The notes beneath the pieces are model-generated. The model ran no database searches. It had not been told where the DNA came from and was given only the letters and a program-made list of their open reading frames with translations. From Clostridia bacterium (GTDB lineage Bacteria; Bacillota; Clostridia; UMGS1883; UMGS1540), in assembly GCA_017450025.1 (NCBI GenBank), contig JAFSYJ010000039.1:150681-214680 (forward strand): a DNA stretch of 64,000 bases, given 5' to 3'. Shown here in pieces: positions 7,170 through 16,140 of this stretch (positions are counted from its first letter, which is position 1; the number at the start of each line of letters is the position of its first letter). The position numbers and the translations under genes are program-made.

Positions 7170-8303
7170 TTAGGTGTCTTTTCTTAATATATCTAAGTAG
7201 TCTTTATAAGAAAATACCCTGTTTCGGTTTACATTACCCGTTTTTGAAAGAATACCACATTCTTCAAGTCTTTTTACACCGGCAGAAACAGTACTGAATG
7301 CAAGTGATAATTCTTCCGAAGTTTTCTTTATATCTATTATCGGATTTTGCTCCAAGTAATCAAAAATGGTCTTTGCAGTCTTTGATGCCCTGCCTATTTT
7401 ATTTATTTTTTCAATATTTTGATTATGCAGTTCGGTCAGTTTGTTTATTGTATCACAAGCATCTTCGGAAGATTCTTCTATTGCATGAAGGAAAAACTTT
7501 ACCCATTGCTCAAAATCTCCGCTTTTTCTCACTTCGCTCATACGGTCATAATACTCGATGCGATTATTCTTCAGATAGTATGAAATATAAAGTGCCGGTG
7601 TGCCAAGTCTCTTTTTATCCATTAAAAATAGTGTTATAAGCAGTCTTCCTATACGCCCGTTGCCGTCTAAAAATGGATGAATTGTTTCAAACTGATAATG
7701 TATAAGCGCCGCTTGAATAAGCAAATCCAATTCGTCATCCGAATTTATATATTTCTCCAAATCAGACATTGCTTTTTCCATATCATTTGGATTTGGAGGA
7801 ATATACCTTGCATTTTTAAGCGTACTACCGGCGCCTCCAATCCAGTTTTGTGAATAACGGAACTCACCCGGATTTTTCTCCTGACCTCTTACATTTTCCA
7901 TTAAAACTGCATGAGTTTCCTTTATAAGTCTGTTACATAACGGGAGGGTGTTAAGTCTTTTGATAGCAAACTCAGTTGCCTTTATATAATTGATTACATC
8001 TGCCACATTTTGGTTTGCATTTTGAGGAGCATTTGGATCAAGCACATCTTCCAAGGTTGCCTGTGTTCCTTCAATTTGTGAAGATAACAGTGCTTCTTTC
8101 CTTACATACATTGAAACAAACAAATTCATATTTGGAATATAACTTGACAGTGTATCAAGCATTGATAATGATTTTGTCGCTCTTGTGAGCAATGAAATCA
8201 TTTCATTATCCATTTTTATTTCTATTGGCAATGGTGAGGGTCTGAATGATTTATATTCAGCCTCTCCACTTAAATTAGATATATATTCACCAGCTTTGTT
8301 CAT
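7170..8303 (-). CDS. Fic-family protein with N-terminal inhibitory motif and C-terminal winged HTH
   Basis: 377 residues. The Fic core HPFLDGNGRIGR matches HxFx(D/E)GNGRxxR and would transfer AMP or another nucleotide onto a hydroxyl of a target protein. An SSQIEGTQ segment nearer the N-terminus fits the autoinhibitory (S/T)xxxE(G/N) helix, so the enzyme is probably self-restrained. The C-terminal ~70 residues look like a winged helix (KKTSEELSLAFSTVSAGVKR). ATG at 8303 is chosen over an upstream TTG because of its spacing from GGCGGTG. It is the only recognisable gene of the first inserted element. Its promoter overlaps an inverted repeat, which suggests autoregulation. The target is unknown. 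Confidence 0.88.
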   Translation of the reverse strand: MNKAGEYISNLSGEAEYKSFRPSPLPIEIKMDNEMISLLTRATKSLSMLDTLSSYIPNMNLFVSMYVRKEALLSSQIEGTQATLEDVLDPNAPQNANQNVADVINYIKATEFAIKRLNTLPLCNRLIKETHAVLMENVRGQEKNPGEFRYSQNWIGGAGSTLKNARYIPPNPNDMEKAMSDLEKYINSDDELDLLIQAALIHYQFETIHPFLDGNGRIGRLLITLFLMDKKRLGTPALYISYYLKNNRIEYYDRMSEVRKSGDFEQWVKFFLHAIEESSEDACDTINKLTELHNQNIEKINKIGRASKTAKTIFDYLEQNPIIDIKKTSEELSLAFSTVSAGVKRLEECGILSKTGNVNRNRVFSYKDYLDILRKDT

Positions 8304-8317
8304 ATCAGCACCGCCTG

Positions 8318-8378
8318 AAATCAAAATTACATATTAATTTTAACACTTTTATTTTGATTTGTCAAGCAAAATCAAAAT
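8318..8378 (-). promoter_or_regulatory. Fic gene promoter with three operator-like repeats
   Basis: TTGACA (8365-8360) and TAAAAT (8342-8337) on the minus strand are 17 bp apart. ATTTTGATTT (8351-8360) and AAATCAAAAT (8369-8378) form an inverted repeat around the -35, and a third AAATCAAAAT lies at 8318-8327 near the start codon. Confidence 0.65.
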
Positions 8379-8719
8379 AAGAAGCCGTTTTTGGAATGGT
8401 ATCACAAAATTCCTGCCAAATCAACCTTAAAAATCACATTTTTCCTTTTTTTATATACAGCATTTCAAAAAGTTGTTGTTTACTTTCCAAAATTTTGTGT
8501 ATTTACACATAATTAAAGATTGAGTTATATTTTTCACTAAACTGAAAGATTTTATCATTTTCTGAAAAATCTTTCAGTTTAAATGCAGATACGCCTATTA
8601 TCTCTGCACAACAAAAAAACTCTCTGCAACGGAGCAGAGAGCCTTTTGTTTGAATTTTATTTAATTGTAATGGTGCAGTAGGCGAGCGTAAAAAGCCCAC
8701 AAATGCCCATTTTATGCGG
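8379..8719. other. Gap between Fic gene and att copy B: hairpin and terminator, no gene
   Basis: AAACTGAAAGATTTT (8539-8553) and its complement (8566-8580) form a 15-bp stem with a 12-base loop. CTCTCTGC (8620-8627) and GCAGAGAG (8634-8641), followed by CCTTTTGTTT, form a rightward terminator. I see no credible gene. Confidence 0.6.
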
Positions 8720-9370
8720 TTTATTTATCGAGCGGCTTCATTGTCGGGAGCTGTAGACTATATTACACAAGCAATGTACCGCAACAGCCAAGCTTGGAGT
8801 GGTGCTTCAAAAGAGAAACAGGCATTGCTTGAAGCATCCAATATAAAGATGGCTGGATATATAGAAAACCTTACAGGACAAGAAGTCAGGATTAAAGACG
8901 GTGTTTGGTACATCGGGAACGACGAGCTTTATAAGTCCTATGGTTTTATATATCACGACGGCGGTATTGCTGGTAATATAGGTGGTATTAAAGACAATGA
9001 AATCCTTGCACTTCTCGAAAAGGGCGAACTTGTTTTAGACCAGCAAAAGAAGGATACTTTATACAGGTATATTGATATATCAGCATATATGATGAAGAAG
9101 TTCGGTGCTGCTATAGAAAATCTTAACGAAGTTACTTCTATAAATCCGCAGCTTCTTGACGGTGGGTACAGAAAGTTAAGTGATAAAACAGCTCTTTTAT
9201 CAGCAATATCTGAAAGAGAGAAAAAGTATGTTATAGAGTCTGTTCAGGTTACTGTACCCATTCAGGTATTGCAGAAACTTGATGAAGACGCTATTCGTGA
9301 ATATTCAAAGACAATCGGAGACATTTCTGCAAAATATATTCAGGAAGGGTTTTCGAGAAAAGGTATTTAA
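8714..9370 (+). pseudogene. C-terminal fragment of phage tail tape measure protein, cut at the att site
   Basis: The open frame gives 218 residues, but the first ~12 are read through the att repeat and are probably not native. The rest contains GIAGNIGGIKDNEILALLEKGE, a segment typical of the end of tape measure proteins, and stands directly before the tail-tip gene, where a tape measure gene belongs. The long coiled and hydrophobic body of a tape measure is missing. No ribosome site is evident. It would set tail length in an intact phage; here it is a remnant. Confidence 0.6.
8720..8749. repeat. Attachment site copy B (displaced lysS 3' end)
   Basis: Its minus strand encodes PTMKPLDK-stop. 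It shares 27 of 30 positions with copy C inside lysS, including the 17-bp core CGGCTTCATTGTCGGGA. It is the junction between the Fic element and the siphophage remnant. Confidence 0.82.
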
Positions 9371-9384
9371 CACCTAATGTTTAG

Positions 9385-9412
9385 GGGCGGGGCTACTTGT
9401 GTAGTCCTGCCC
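9385..9412 (+). other. Intergenic RNA hairpin between tape measure and tail-tip genes
   Basis: GGGCGGGGCTAC pairs with GTAGTCCTGCCC (two G-U pairs), with a TTGT loop. There is no T run, so it is not a classical terminator; it may be a processing or stability element. Confidence 0.4.
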
Positions 9413-9434
9413 ACTTTAGAAAGGAGGAAAGTTA

Positions 9435-12400
9435 TTGATTATTGATTTTTCTACAATTGATTTTAAGGAACGCCCAACACTTGTGTTGAGAAACGCAGAC
9501 GGAAAGGCAATTCAGGCACTTCAGTTTGCACATATTTTGCAGGCTGAAATTTATTATAATGAAATATCTTCAATCACATTTGACCTCCCTGCATATGTTG
9601 ACGAACAGAAAACGCCTTATTATGATGATGTAATAGGAATGCGTATAATTGATGTTGTCGGATATGGACAATTTATATTAGTTAACCCTGTTGTAAAAAA
9701 TGACGGATTAAAAGAAATAAAAAGCTGTAAGGCATACTCTTTGGAGTATGAGTTGACATATAAGAAAATGAGCCTTGAAGAAGGCACATACAATTTCTGG
9801 AACCCATTGTCCCCAGACAGTACGGTAATGGGTATTATCTTATCATACTTACCTTCGTGGAAAATCGGACATATTGACGAAGCGTTAATTGATAAGTACA
9901 GAACATTTAGTGAAAAGAATGTAAACATTTATAATTTTATCAAATCTACATTACAAGACACTTATAGCTGTATATTTGATTTTGATACATATAAAAGAGA
10001 AATCAATGTCAGGGCTGTAAGTAGTGTTGTTAACACAAAGCCTATTTATATTTCGTTTGACAATCTTGCTAAAAACATTGAGATAAGTGAAGATACGGAA
10101 AACATATTTACAGTTCTTGATGTGAATGGTGCTGAGGGTGTTGATATTCGTAGTGTCAATCCTATGGGGACTAACAAAATATATAATCTTGATTATTATA
10201 TGAACAGCACAAATTTTTCAAGTCAAATTATAAATAAGTGGACACAATGGAAGCAGGCTTATAGTGAAAGCCAGCAAACATATTATAATTTAACTATTGA
10301 AAGTATGCTTATTACTTCCGCTATTGTCACAAAAAAAGCTGAGTTGAACGAGTTAAGGAATAACGACCTTGCTATTCTTGAAAATCGCCGTTCGGTATAT
10401 ATAGAACAGCTTGCTTCTTTACCTCGTTCAAGCGATGATTATGATACATTTCAGGCTTTGCTATCAAATACAAATTCAGCTATCCGAACACTTGAAAATA
10501 AGATAGCACAAGTTGAATCAAGTATTGAAGACCTTGAGGATAATAGAGACACAATCACAAGTAGGTTAAGACAGATAAATAATAGTGTTTCTTTCCAAAG
10601 TTTCTTTACTACTGATGAGCTTGAAATCATTGATAGATATTTTAAAGAAGACTCAATTTCTGAAAGCAGCTTTGTTTTTAGTGATGTTGATTCATACTCA
10701 TCAAATGGTACTCTTATAAACATAGAGCAAGAGAATATTACGATAACAAATTCTGATAGAGAGCTAATAACCTCTAATAACGGAAACACGAACATATACA
10801 CTCTTGCTGGAGGAGCAATTTCTATGCCGTTTGACAGTTCTACCATAACTGCAAATATTATCAATGCTTCTTTGGAATATCACTCAGACAACTCGTTTAT
10901 CTTGTCATGCTATATTGGTAACGGAAGTATTGCGTCAAATGCTTTTAAGAGTGCAACACTGTCTGTTGTTGGAGATATGTCATCAATTACAGTTAGTGGC
11001 AGTTCGATAGTTGTAGCTATAGATTCTTGCAGTGTTTACTTTACTCAAAATCTTACAGAATATGAAAAGTATCAGGTTGAATGGGAGTTATATAAGTATG
11101 GTATAGACTGTCTTAACAAGCTTTCTCACCCATCCTATTCATTTGACATAGATGCTGCAAACTTCCTTATGCTTGAGGAATTCGATGCTTTTGCGAAAAA
11201 ACTTACTCTTGGAGACAAACTGTATCTATCAATAAAATCTGCAAACAATACTGATGCAGATGTTATTGAACCTATTTTTATAGGCGTTACAATAGATTTT
11301 GAGAACCCACAATCATTCAAACTTAACTTTGGAGATAAATATAATTTAGCTTCAAGTATGTTTGAATTAAGTGACTTACTCGAACAAAGCGTTTCTATGG
11401 GTAAAACTGTTGATACAAGCAGATTTAATTACAACAATTTTATCGACAGCGGAGCATCAACTGTTGTTAAGGAGTTTATTAGAAGTGCATTGGATGTTTC
11501 TAAAAATGCCATTTTGTCAAGTAATGGAATGTCTATCACTTGGGACTCAAGCGGTATTAAATGTAAAAAGCAAAGTGTCGGCGGTGGTTATGACCCAGAA
11601 CAATTAGCCATTATCAATAATAGCATTGTATTTACAGATGATGCTTGGAATACTGCAAAAATGGCAATAGGTAAAATTATTGATGAGAATATTGTAAAAT
11701 ATAACGAAACGACCGACACCACTTTTAATGAAAATAAGACATACTACTATCTAAATAGTGGAGAATATACAGCTTGGACTGGCGGGCAAAATGATTGGGC
11801 AAGCAGACCTACTCTTTATGAAAAGGACGCTACAGCCTACGGAATAGTTGCGCCATATATCGTTGGTACTTTACTTGCGGGAGAAAGCTTGGTTATTGAA
11901 AGTGCCAAGAAATCTGGCGGTGTGTCTGTGTTCAGAGTTGATAGTGAAGGTGCTTTCTTGCACAATGCGGATTTCAATATTGTTTCTAACAACACACAGA
12001 TTTCCTTAAATGCTTCGTGTGGTATAGGTATAGGCACATATCCCTTGTACAACCAAGATGGATTGATTACAAATAACGCAAAATTCTGGGTTGATGCAAG
12101 CGGTAATGTTAATCTTAAAGGAACCTTACAGGGTTGTGACGGAACATTTAATGGCATTATTAAAGCCTCGGACTTCCAAGATTTAAGCGGAACCTCTATG
12201 CTTGTAAACAAAAATAACGAATACAAGTTCAAGGCAGACTATCTTTCACTGAAAGGCATTGAAGTAAAGAATGGTAGCAACACTACAACATTTAAAGTTG
12301 ATTCATCAGGCAATGTTACAGTAAGCGGTAATATCACCTTGGGCTCTGGTAGTACTATTGACTGGAATAATGTCAGCGAGAGTCACCTCTATAATAATGA

Positions 12401-12902
12401 AGCATACAGTTTGGCTGACTCGGCTTACGACAATATTACTGCTCTTGCAGACGGAACATATTCTGGAGGTACTTTTATAAATAAAAAAGTAGTTTCCTCC
12501 CCCACTATAAGAGGTGGATATATCGTTGGAGGTAAATTCTTTGCAGTAAGTAATCCAAATCGTACAATCACTAATGGGGATATATCTGGCGTAGCGAGAA
12601 TAACAATAGATAGCAATGGCATACAATCATATGATTCCAATGATAACTTTCATGGTTTTGTAGCCCATCCCTCAGATATTAATTATAATGATGGTTATAG
12701 TTTTTATACAAGAGGATATGAGATGATTAATACTGCCAGATATGTAAACGATATTAGTACTCAGTATTATGGGTTCAGGAATGGTTTAAGAACATATTTT
12801 GGAGAAATTAGAGCATCGGCAAGCAAAGGTATGATGACTGTGAGTGGTTCTTGGGATTTTTCCTCTGCTACAGTTACAGGTATCGTAGCCAGATTTGCTT
12901 GA
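9435..12902 (+). CDS. Phage tail-tip / tail-associated lysin-like structural protein (Tal/prophage tail family)
   Basis: 1155 residues. The N-terminal ~380 residues (e.g. YYNEISSITFDLPAY, VIGMRIIDVVGYGQFILVNP) resemble the prophage tail-tip hub family. A coiled-coil follows around 290-390 (RSSDDYDTFQALLSNTNSAI). The C-terminal part is Gly/Ser/Asn-rich and beta-like, as in fibres. No endopeptidase motif is obvious. TTG at 9435 is the start, 5-8 bases after AGGAGGAAA. In a siphophage virion it would cap the tube and contact the host. It follows the tape measure fragment. Confidence 0.7.
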   Translation: MIIDFSTIDFKERPTLVLRNADGKAIQALQFAHILQAEIYYNEISSITFDLPAYVDEQKTPYYDDVIGMRIIDVVGYGQFILVNPVVKNDGLKEIKSCKAYSLEYELTYKKMSLEEGTYNFWNPLSPDSTVMGIILSYLPSWKIGHIDEALIDKYRTFSEKNVNIYNFIKSTLQDTYSCIFDFDTYKREINVRAVSSVVNTKPIYISFDNLAKNIEISEDTENIFTVLDVNGAEGVDIRSVNPMGTNKIYNLDYYMNSTNFSSQIINKWTQWKQAYSESQQTYYNLTIESMLITSAIVTKKAELNELRNNDLAILENRRSVYIEQLASLPRSSDDYDTFQALLSNTNSAIRTLENKIAQVESSIEDLEDNRDTITSRLRQINNSVSFQSFFTTDELEIIDRYFKEDSISESSFVFSDVDSYSSNGTLINIEQENITITNSDRELITSNNGNTNIYTLAGGAISMPFDSSTITANIINASLEYHSDNSFILSCYIGNGSIASNAFKSATLSVVGDMSSITVSGSSIVVAIDSCSVYFTQNLTEYEKYQVEWELYKYGIDCLNKLSHPSYSFDIDAANFLMLEEFDAFAKKLTLGDKLYLSIKSANNTDADVIEPIFIGVTIDFENPQSFKLNFGDKYNLASSMFELSDLLEQSVSMGKTVDTSRFNYNNFIDSGASTVVKEFIRSALDVSKNAILSSNGMSITWDSSGIKCKKQSVGGGYDPEQLAIINNSIVFTDDAWNTAKMAIGKIIDENIVKYNETTDTTFNENKTYYYLNSGEYTAWTGGQNDWASRPTLYEKDATAYGIVAPYIVGTLLAGESLVIESAKKSGGVSVFRVDSEGAFLHNADFNIVSNNTQISLNASCGIGIGTYPLYNQDGLITNNAKFWVDASGNVNLKGTLQGCDGTFNGIIKASDFQDLSGTSMLVNKNNEYKFKADYLSLKGIEVKNGSNTTTFKVDSSGNVTVSGNITLGSGSTIDWNNVSESHLYNNEAYSLADSAYDNITALADGTYSGGTFINKKVVSSPTIRGGYIVGGKFFAVSNPNRTITNGDISGVARITIDSNGIQSYDSNDNFHGFVAHPSDINYNDGYSFYTRGYEMINTARYVNDISTQYYGFRNGLRTYFGEIRASASKGMMTVSGSWDFSSATVTGIVARFA

Positions 12903-12924
12903 TTTGTAATAAGATAATTTTTTG

Positions 12925-12953
12925 TTGATAAAATTGTGCTTTTATATTATAAT
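12925..12953 (+). promoter_or_regulatory. Promoter of the tail-module moron
   Basis: TTGATA (12925-12930) and TATAAT (12948-12953) have a 17-bp spacer. It is an independent promoter inside a late structural operon, the usual sign of a moron. Confidence 0.7.
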
Positions 12954-12984
12954 AATATCATATTATATGAGGAGGTACAATTTA

Positions 12985-13638
12985 ATGAGGCAGAATTATA
13001 AATCATTTACAATTGGCATAATAATTGGTGGACTAATTTGTGGTGGCATTCCAGTTTTACCAGACAACATATATAATGTCGTGCCAAATCCATATGCTAT
13101 AAAAATCAATGGAGCTAATAGACAAATTGAGGGATATAACATTAACGGAAACACATATTTCAAGCTACGAGATATTGGAAAAGAACTCAATTTTGATGTG
13201 TCGTTTGTGGAGGATACAATTATGGTAAGTACAGAAAGTGAAATATTAACAGAAAATAGCAATGTCGAAAATAATACAAGTAGCGATGCTAAGGGATTTT
13301 ATGATGCAGTATTTAAAAAATGGGATTACACTAATAATTCCAGTAATATTGCTATTATAGAAAAAGGTGGCGAAACATATCTTGAAGGAGGTATGGTATC
13401 GTGTATTGGTGTGGATGGAAGTTCTGTTGATACAAAATATATAGTTACAAATACTATTTTGTTTAAAGCCGATGATGAAGGAATGTGGTTGTGCAATCAA
13501 AATACAGGACAGATTTTAACCGAAAAGATACCTATATATGAAATTGCTAATAATTTATATATAAAACAATCCGATTTTGAAAGTATAATAAAACCTCAAA
13601 TAGATATTGTATTAGATGAAAATGGAATAAAAAAATAA
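12985..13638 (+). CDS. Moron: exported protein with copper-amine-oxidase-N-like domain
   Basis: 217 residues from ATG 12985, which follows GAGGAGGT. Residues ~8-27 are a hydrophobic export or anchor segment. Residues ~36-85 (YAIKINGANRQIEGYNINGN, YFKLRDIGKELNF) match the small repeat domain called Cu_amine_oxidN1, common in Clostridial surface proteins and not an enzyme. The rest is unknown. With its own promoter and a shared terminator at 13942-13968 it is likely expressed from the prophage, perhaps altering the host surface. That role is inference. Confidence 0.65.
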   Translation: MRQNYKSFTIGIIIGGLICGGIPVLPDNIYNVVPNPYAIKINGANRQIEGYNINGNTYFKLRDIGKELNFDVSFVEDTIMVSTESEILTENSNVENNTSSDAKGFYDAVFKKWDYTNNSSNIAIIEKGGETYLEGGMVSCIGVDGSSVDTKYIVTNTILFKADDEGMWLCNQNTGQILTEKIPIYEIANNLYIKQSDFESIIKPQIDIVLDENGIKK

Positions 13639-13674
13639 GTTCTGGCATTGCTTTAAGGATTTAGGGAGAAAATT

Positions 13675-13929
13675 ATGGATGAAACAAATATTGAAAACAG
13701 TGTGTTGATAGAAGGAAAAAAATATATTTATTTTCAATACATTAACAACACATTACTCAGAAATACATTTATAACAACAAAGTGGGAAGATAATGAAAAT
13801 TATAGCTTGGTATTATGTAGAAGGAATCATTCAATTATTTTGGAACCAATTCCATTTCAAGCATTTTGTGAACACGCATATATAAGCGAAGATTATATTA
13901 ACAACAATATACTCCCACTTGATAATTAA
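13675..13929 (+). CDS. Second moron gene, 84 aa, unknown
   Basis: ATG at 13675 after AGGGAG. The product (begins MDETNIENSVLIEGKKYIYF) is a small soluble protein with no recognised motif. It lies between the exported moron protein and the terminator, so it is probably cotranscribed with it. Confidence 0.6.
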   Translation: MDETNIENSVLIEGKKYIYFQYINNTLLRNTFITTKWEDNENYSLVLCRRNHSIILEPIPFQAFCEHAYISEDYINNNILPLDN

Positions 13930-13941
13930 AAATACTGTCTC

Positions 13942-13968
13942 AAAGAGGGTTATTAAGACCCTCTTTTT
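13942..13968 (+). terminator. Terminator closing the moron unit
   Basis: AAAGAGGGT pairs with ACCCTCTTT around a TATTAAG loop, followed by Ts. Confidence 0.85.
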
Positions 13969-13983
13969 ATTACGGGAGGAAAT

Positions 13984-14682
13984 ATGTCAATAATTTTACA
14001 ACAAACAAGTCGCACTCAAAATAGTGTGACTTTTTCTATAAGCGGAATAACAAATGACAGAATGACATATGTATGGATGCCTATGATGTCATCAAATGGG
14101 CAGTGGGTTTCACTTAGTAGTGCATATTCTTTAGGGTATGTTAAAAGTTTTTCTACTACATCAAACACAAACGGTAGTATTACTGTTGAATTTTATCAAA
14201 GTGACGCAAACGAATATAAAGTTTGGCAGTTTTATGTTGCGAACTATAGTGGTGGTAGTGCAACAGAAACATCCGAAATGCTAAATACCATATTAAAATT
14301 TGAGTATGAGAATACTTCAACAAAACATTCTGGTAGTTCTGTTGATGTTACAGTAGATGATTTAAGACAATTAAATTTGTTTGGAGTATATATTTTTGAT
14401 TGGATAATTTATAGCGAAGGTGGTGCATCATATTATCCACTTAAAAATGCAAGTAGCGGAGACCCTATCTTAGCGAAATATTTGGTTTTACCAGCACAAA
14501 ATATTTATAATGCTGCAAACAAATTAACATCATCATATTATAATTCTCTATCAAATAGAACCACAATAAAAAATTATTTGAGTGATATAATTAACAATGC
14601 TTCGTCTGGGTCTGCATTTTATGCAGACTATTTTAATAATATAAAAAGTGCAATCAATAATTTCAATTGCAAAACAACATAA
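13984..14682 (+). CDS. Phage structural protein, unknown, 232 aa
   Basis: ATG after GGGAGG. The N-terminal ~110 residues look like a beta-sandwich (TQNSVTFSISGITNDRMTYV), perhaps an adhesin or fibronectin-like module. The C-terminal half is helical and Asn/Ser-rich. It lies between the moron and the distal tail gene. A host-binding or baseplate role is plausible, but I do not recognise the family. Confidence 0.55.
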   Translation: MSIILQQTSRTQNSVTFSISGITNDRMTYVWMPMMSSNGQWVSLSSAYSLGYVKSFSTTSNTNGSITVEFYQSDANEYKVWQFYVANYSGGSATETSEMLNTILKFEYENTSTKHSGSSVDVTVDDLRQLNLFGVYIFDWIIYSEGGASYYPLKNASSGDPILAKYLVLPAQNIYNAANKLTSSYYNSLSNRTTIKNYLSDIINNASSGSAFYADYFNNIKSAINNFNCKTT

Positions 14683-14701
14683 GTAACAGGAGTGATAAAG
14701 G

Positions 14702-14902
14702 GTGAAAAATAAGGAAGAATTGATACAAAAACTTAGTGCGGTTATTAACGCACTTGACAATGTAGAGGTCAAAGGCAGAGTTAATTTAATGAACCTTAGC
14801 GGTTGTATTGCATTGCTTGACGAGGTATGTCAGGATATTGTAAATATGGACAATGCTGATGATACTGGCAAGGCAGAAAAACAAACAAGTTTAAAGAGGT
14901 GA
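14702..14902 (+). CDS. Small phage protein, 66 aa, unknown
   Basis: GTG start at 14702, ten bases after CAGGAG. It is helical and mixed-charge (MKNKEELIQKLSAVINALDN). Its end lies 4 bases before the next ATG, so it is translated with the distal tail gene. No function can be assigned. Confidence 0.6.
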   Translation: MKNKEELIQKLSAVINALDNVEVKGRVNLMNLSGCIALLDEVCQDIVNMDNADDTGKAEKQTSLKR

Positions 14903-14906
14903 TATA

Positions 14907-15734
14907 ATGGCTTTTTGGGGGAACTCATTTATATTCAACGATATACCGTGTGAAGACTTTGAGTTGATGATATATAACATAGACAACAATACTCAAAGCG
15001 CAGGAAAATTCGCTTCAAATGTTGAGGCGGTTGAAGACCAAATCCCCGGTCGCTGGAAACCTTTTTTTTATAATACAAAAATGACTGGAAAACTTTCATT
15101 TTCAATTGTATTTGGTGTAAACCAAGAGCGTATTGATGAAGAAAAGTATTTGGATAGATATGAACTTGAAGCCATTGCAAGTTGGTTAACGGGACATAAC
15201 AAATATCATTGGTTAGAAGTTCAACAGGAAGACCTTGAATACGCTCGGTACAAATGTATAATCACAGAACTCAAGCAGATTGAATATGGAAACTTGCCTT
15301 GGGCTTTACAGGCTACAGTTACTTGTGACAGCCCATATGCTTATCTATATCCGCAAGTGTTTGAGTACACCGTAACCAATGAGGAGACAATCCAGTTTTT
15401 TAATGAAAGTAGCCACAATGGTTTCTATATGCCTAAAATAGAATTTAGCGTTAATAGCGGAAATCTTAGTGGTGGTTTTTCAATTACAAATTTATCTGAT
15501 GATGGACGCAAAACAGAGTTCAAGGGAACTACTCAAAACCCAATACCAACGAGCGTAACAAAAGTTGAAGTTGACAATGATACAGGGATAATTACCTCAA
15601 ATGACGGAACTAATATGTATCCATACTTTAATTTCAAGTTCCTCAGATTATTGCGTGGCAACAACTCCCTTAAAATAACTGGTAGCGGGACATTGAAGAT
15701 TTTTTGTGAATTTCCTATAAATATGGGAGGTTAA
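14907..15734 (+). CDS. Distal tail (Dit)-like phage protein
   Basis: 275 residues. The start AFWGNSFIFNDIPCEDFELM and the later ITELKQIEYGNLPWALQATV region are typical of siphophage distal tail proteins, which form the hub ring that joins tail tube and baseplate. The beta-rich C-terminal half (SGTLKIFCEFPINMGG) resembles a galectin-like domain. In most siphophages Dit precedes the tail-tip gene; here it follows it by 2 kb, separated by the moron. Confidence 0.65.
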   Translation: MAFWGNSFIFNDIPCEDFELMIYNIDNNTQSAGKFASNVEAVEDQIPGRWKPFFYNTKMTGKLSFSIVFGVNQERIDEEKYLDRYELEAIASWLTGHNKYHWLEVQQEDLEYARYKCIITELKQIEYGNLPWALQATVTCDSPYAYLYPQVFEYTVTNEETIQFFNESSHNGFYMPKIEFSVNSGNLSGGFSITNLSDDGRKTEFKGTTQNPIPTSVTKVEVDNDTGIITSNDGTNMYPYFNFKFLRLLRGNNSLKITGSGTLKIFCEFPINMGG

Positions 15735-15736
15735 TT

Positions 15737-16129
15737 ATGATTGGTGAAAAAGAAATAAAAGTACATACACTCCCTGACATTGAGATGTATGGTGGAGATA
15801 CAAATGCGTGGGAAATAACAATAATGCAAGATAGCGGAACAACGATGACACCAGCAATGATTTCTGAATGTGAAATAGTATTGAGCTTGATTCCATTTAA
15901 GGTTTCGTTCGGCGTAACGAGTGGCTCCGTTGCAATAACCCCCATTTTTACAAAGACTGGGACGCTTGTTATCTCCCCTGTTGACGGCCCCGTATTCCGT
16001 TTTGAGTTTAGTGAAAACGACACAAAACGGTTACGCGGTAAGTTTATTTATCAAATAGAAGTGAGACACGAAGATGATATACGATTGTGTCAGGGCAATA
16101 TGTATATTAAACAAAATATAAACAGATAG
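15737..16129 (+). CDS. Phage baseplate-associated protein, 130 aa
   Basis: The ATG lies within bases of the Dit stop, so translation is coupled. The protein is a beta-rich single domain (DAGDTNAWEIT-like start, ENDTKRLRGKFIYQIEVRHE near the end) that resembles the small N-terminal domain of upper-baseplate proteins, but without the fibre. I cannot assign a precise function. Confidence 0.5.
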   Translation: MIGEKEIKVHTLPDIEMYGGDTNAWEITIMQDSGTTMTPAMISECEIVLSLIPFKVSFGVTSGSVAITPIFTKTGTLVISPVDGPVFRFEFSENDTKRLRGKFIYQIEVRHEDDIRLCQGNMYIKQNINR

Positions 16130-16140
16130 GATGTGTTTTT

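Noticed and set aside
8503-8700. 65-residue open frame on the minus strand
   Set aside because: It overlaps a 15-bp hairpin and a terminator, has no ribosome site, and the text is not protein-like.
8714-8749. First residues MRFIYRAASLSG as the true start of the phage gene at 8714
   Set aside because: They are translated through the att repeat, whose other copies are lysS ends; the reading in this phase is accidental.
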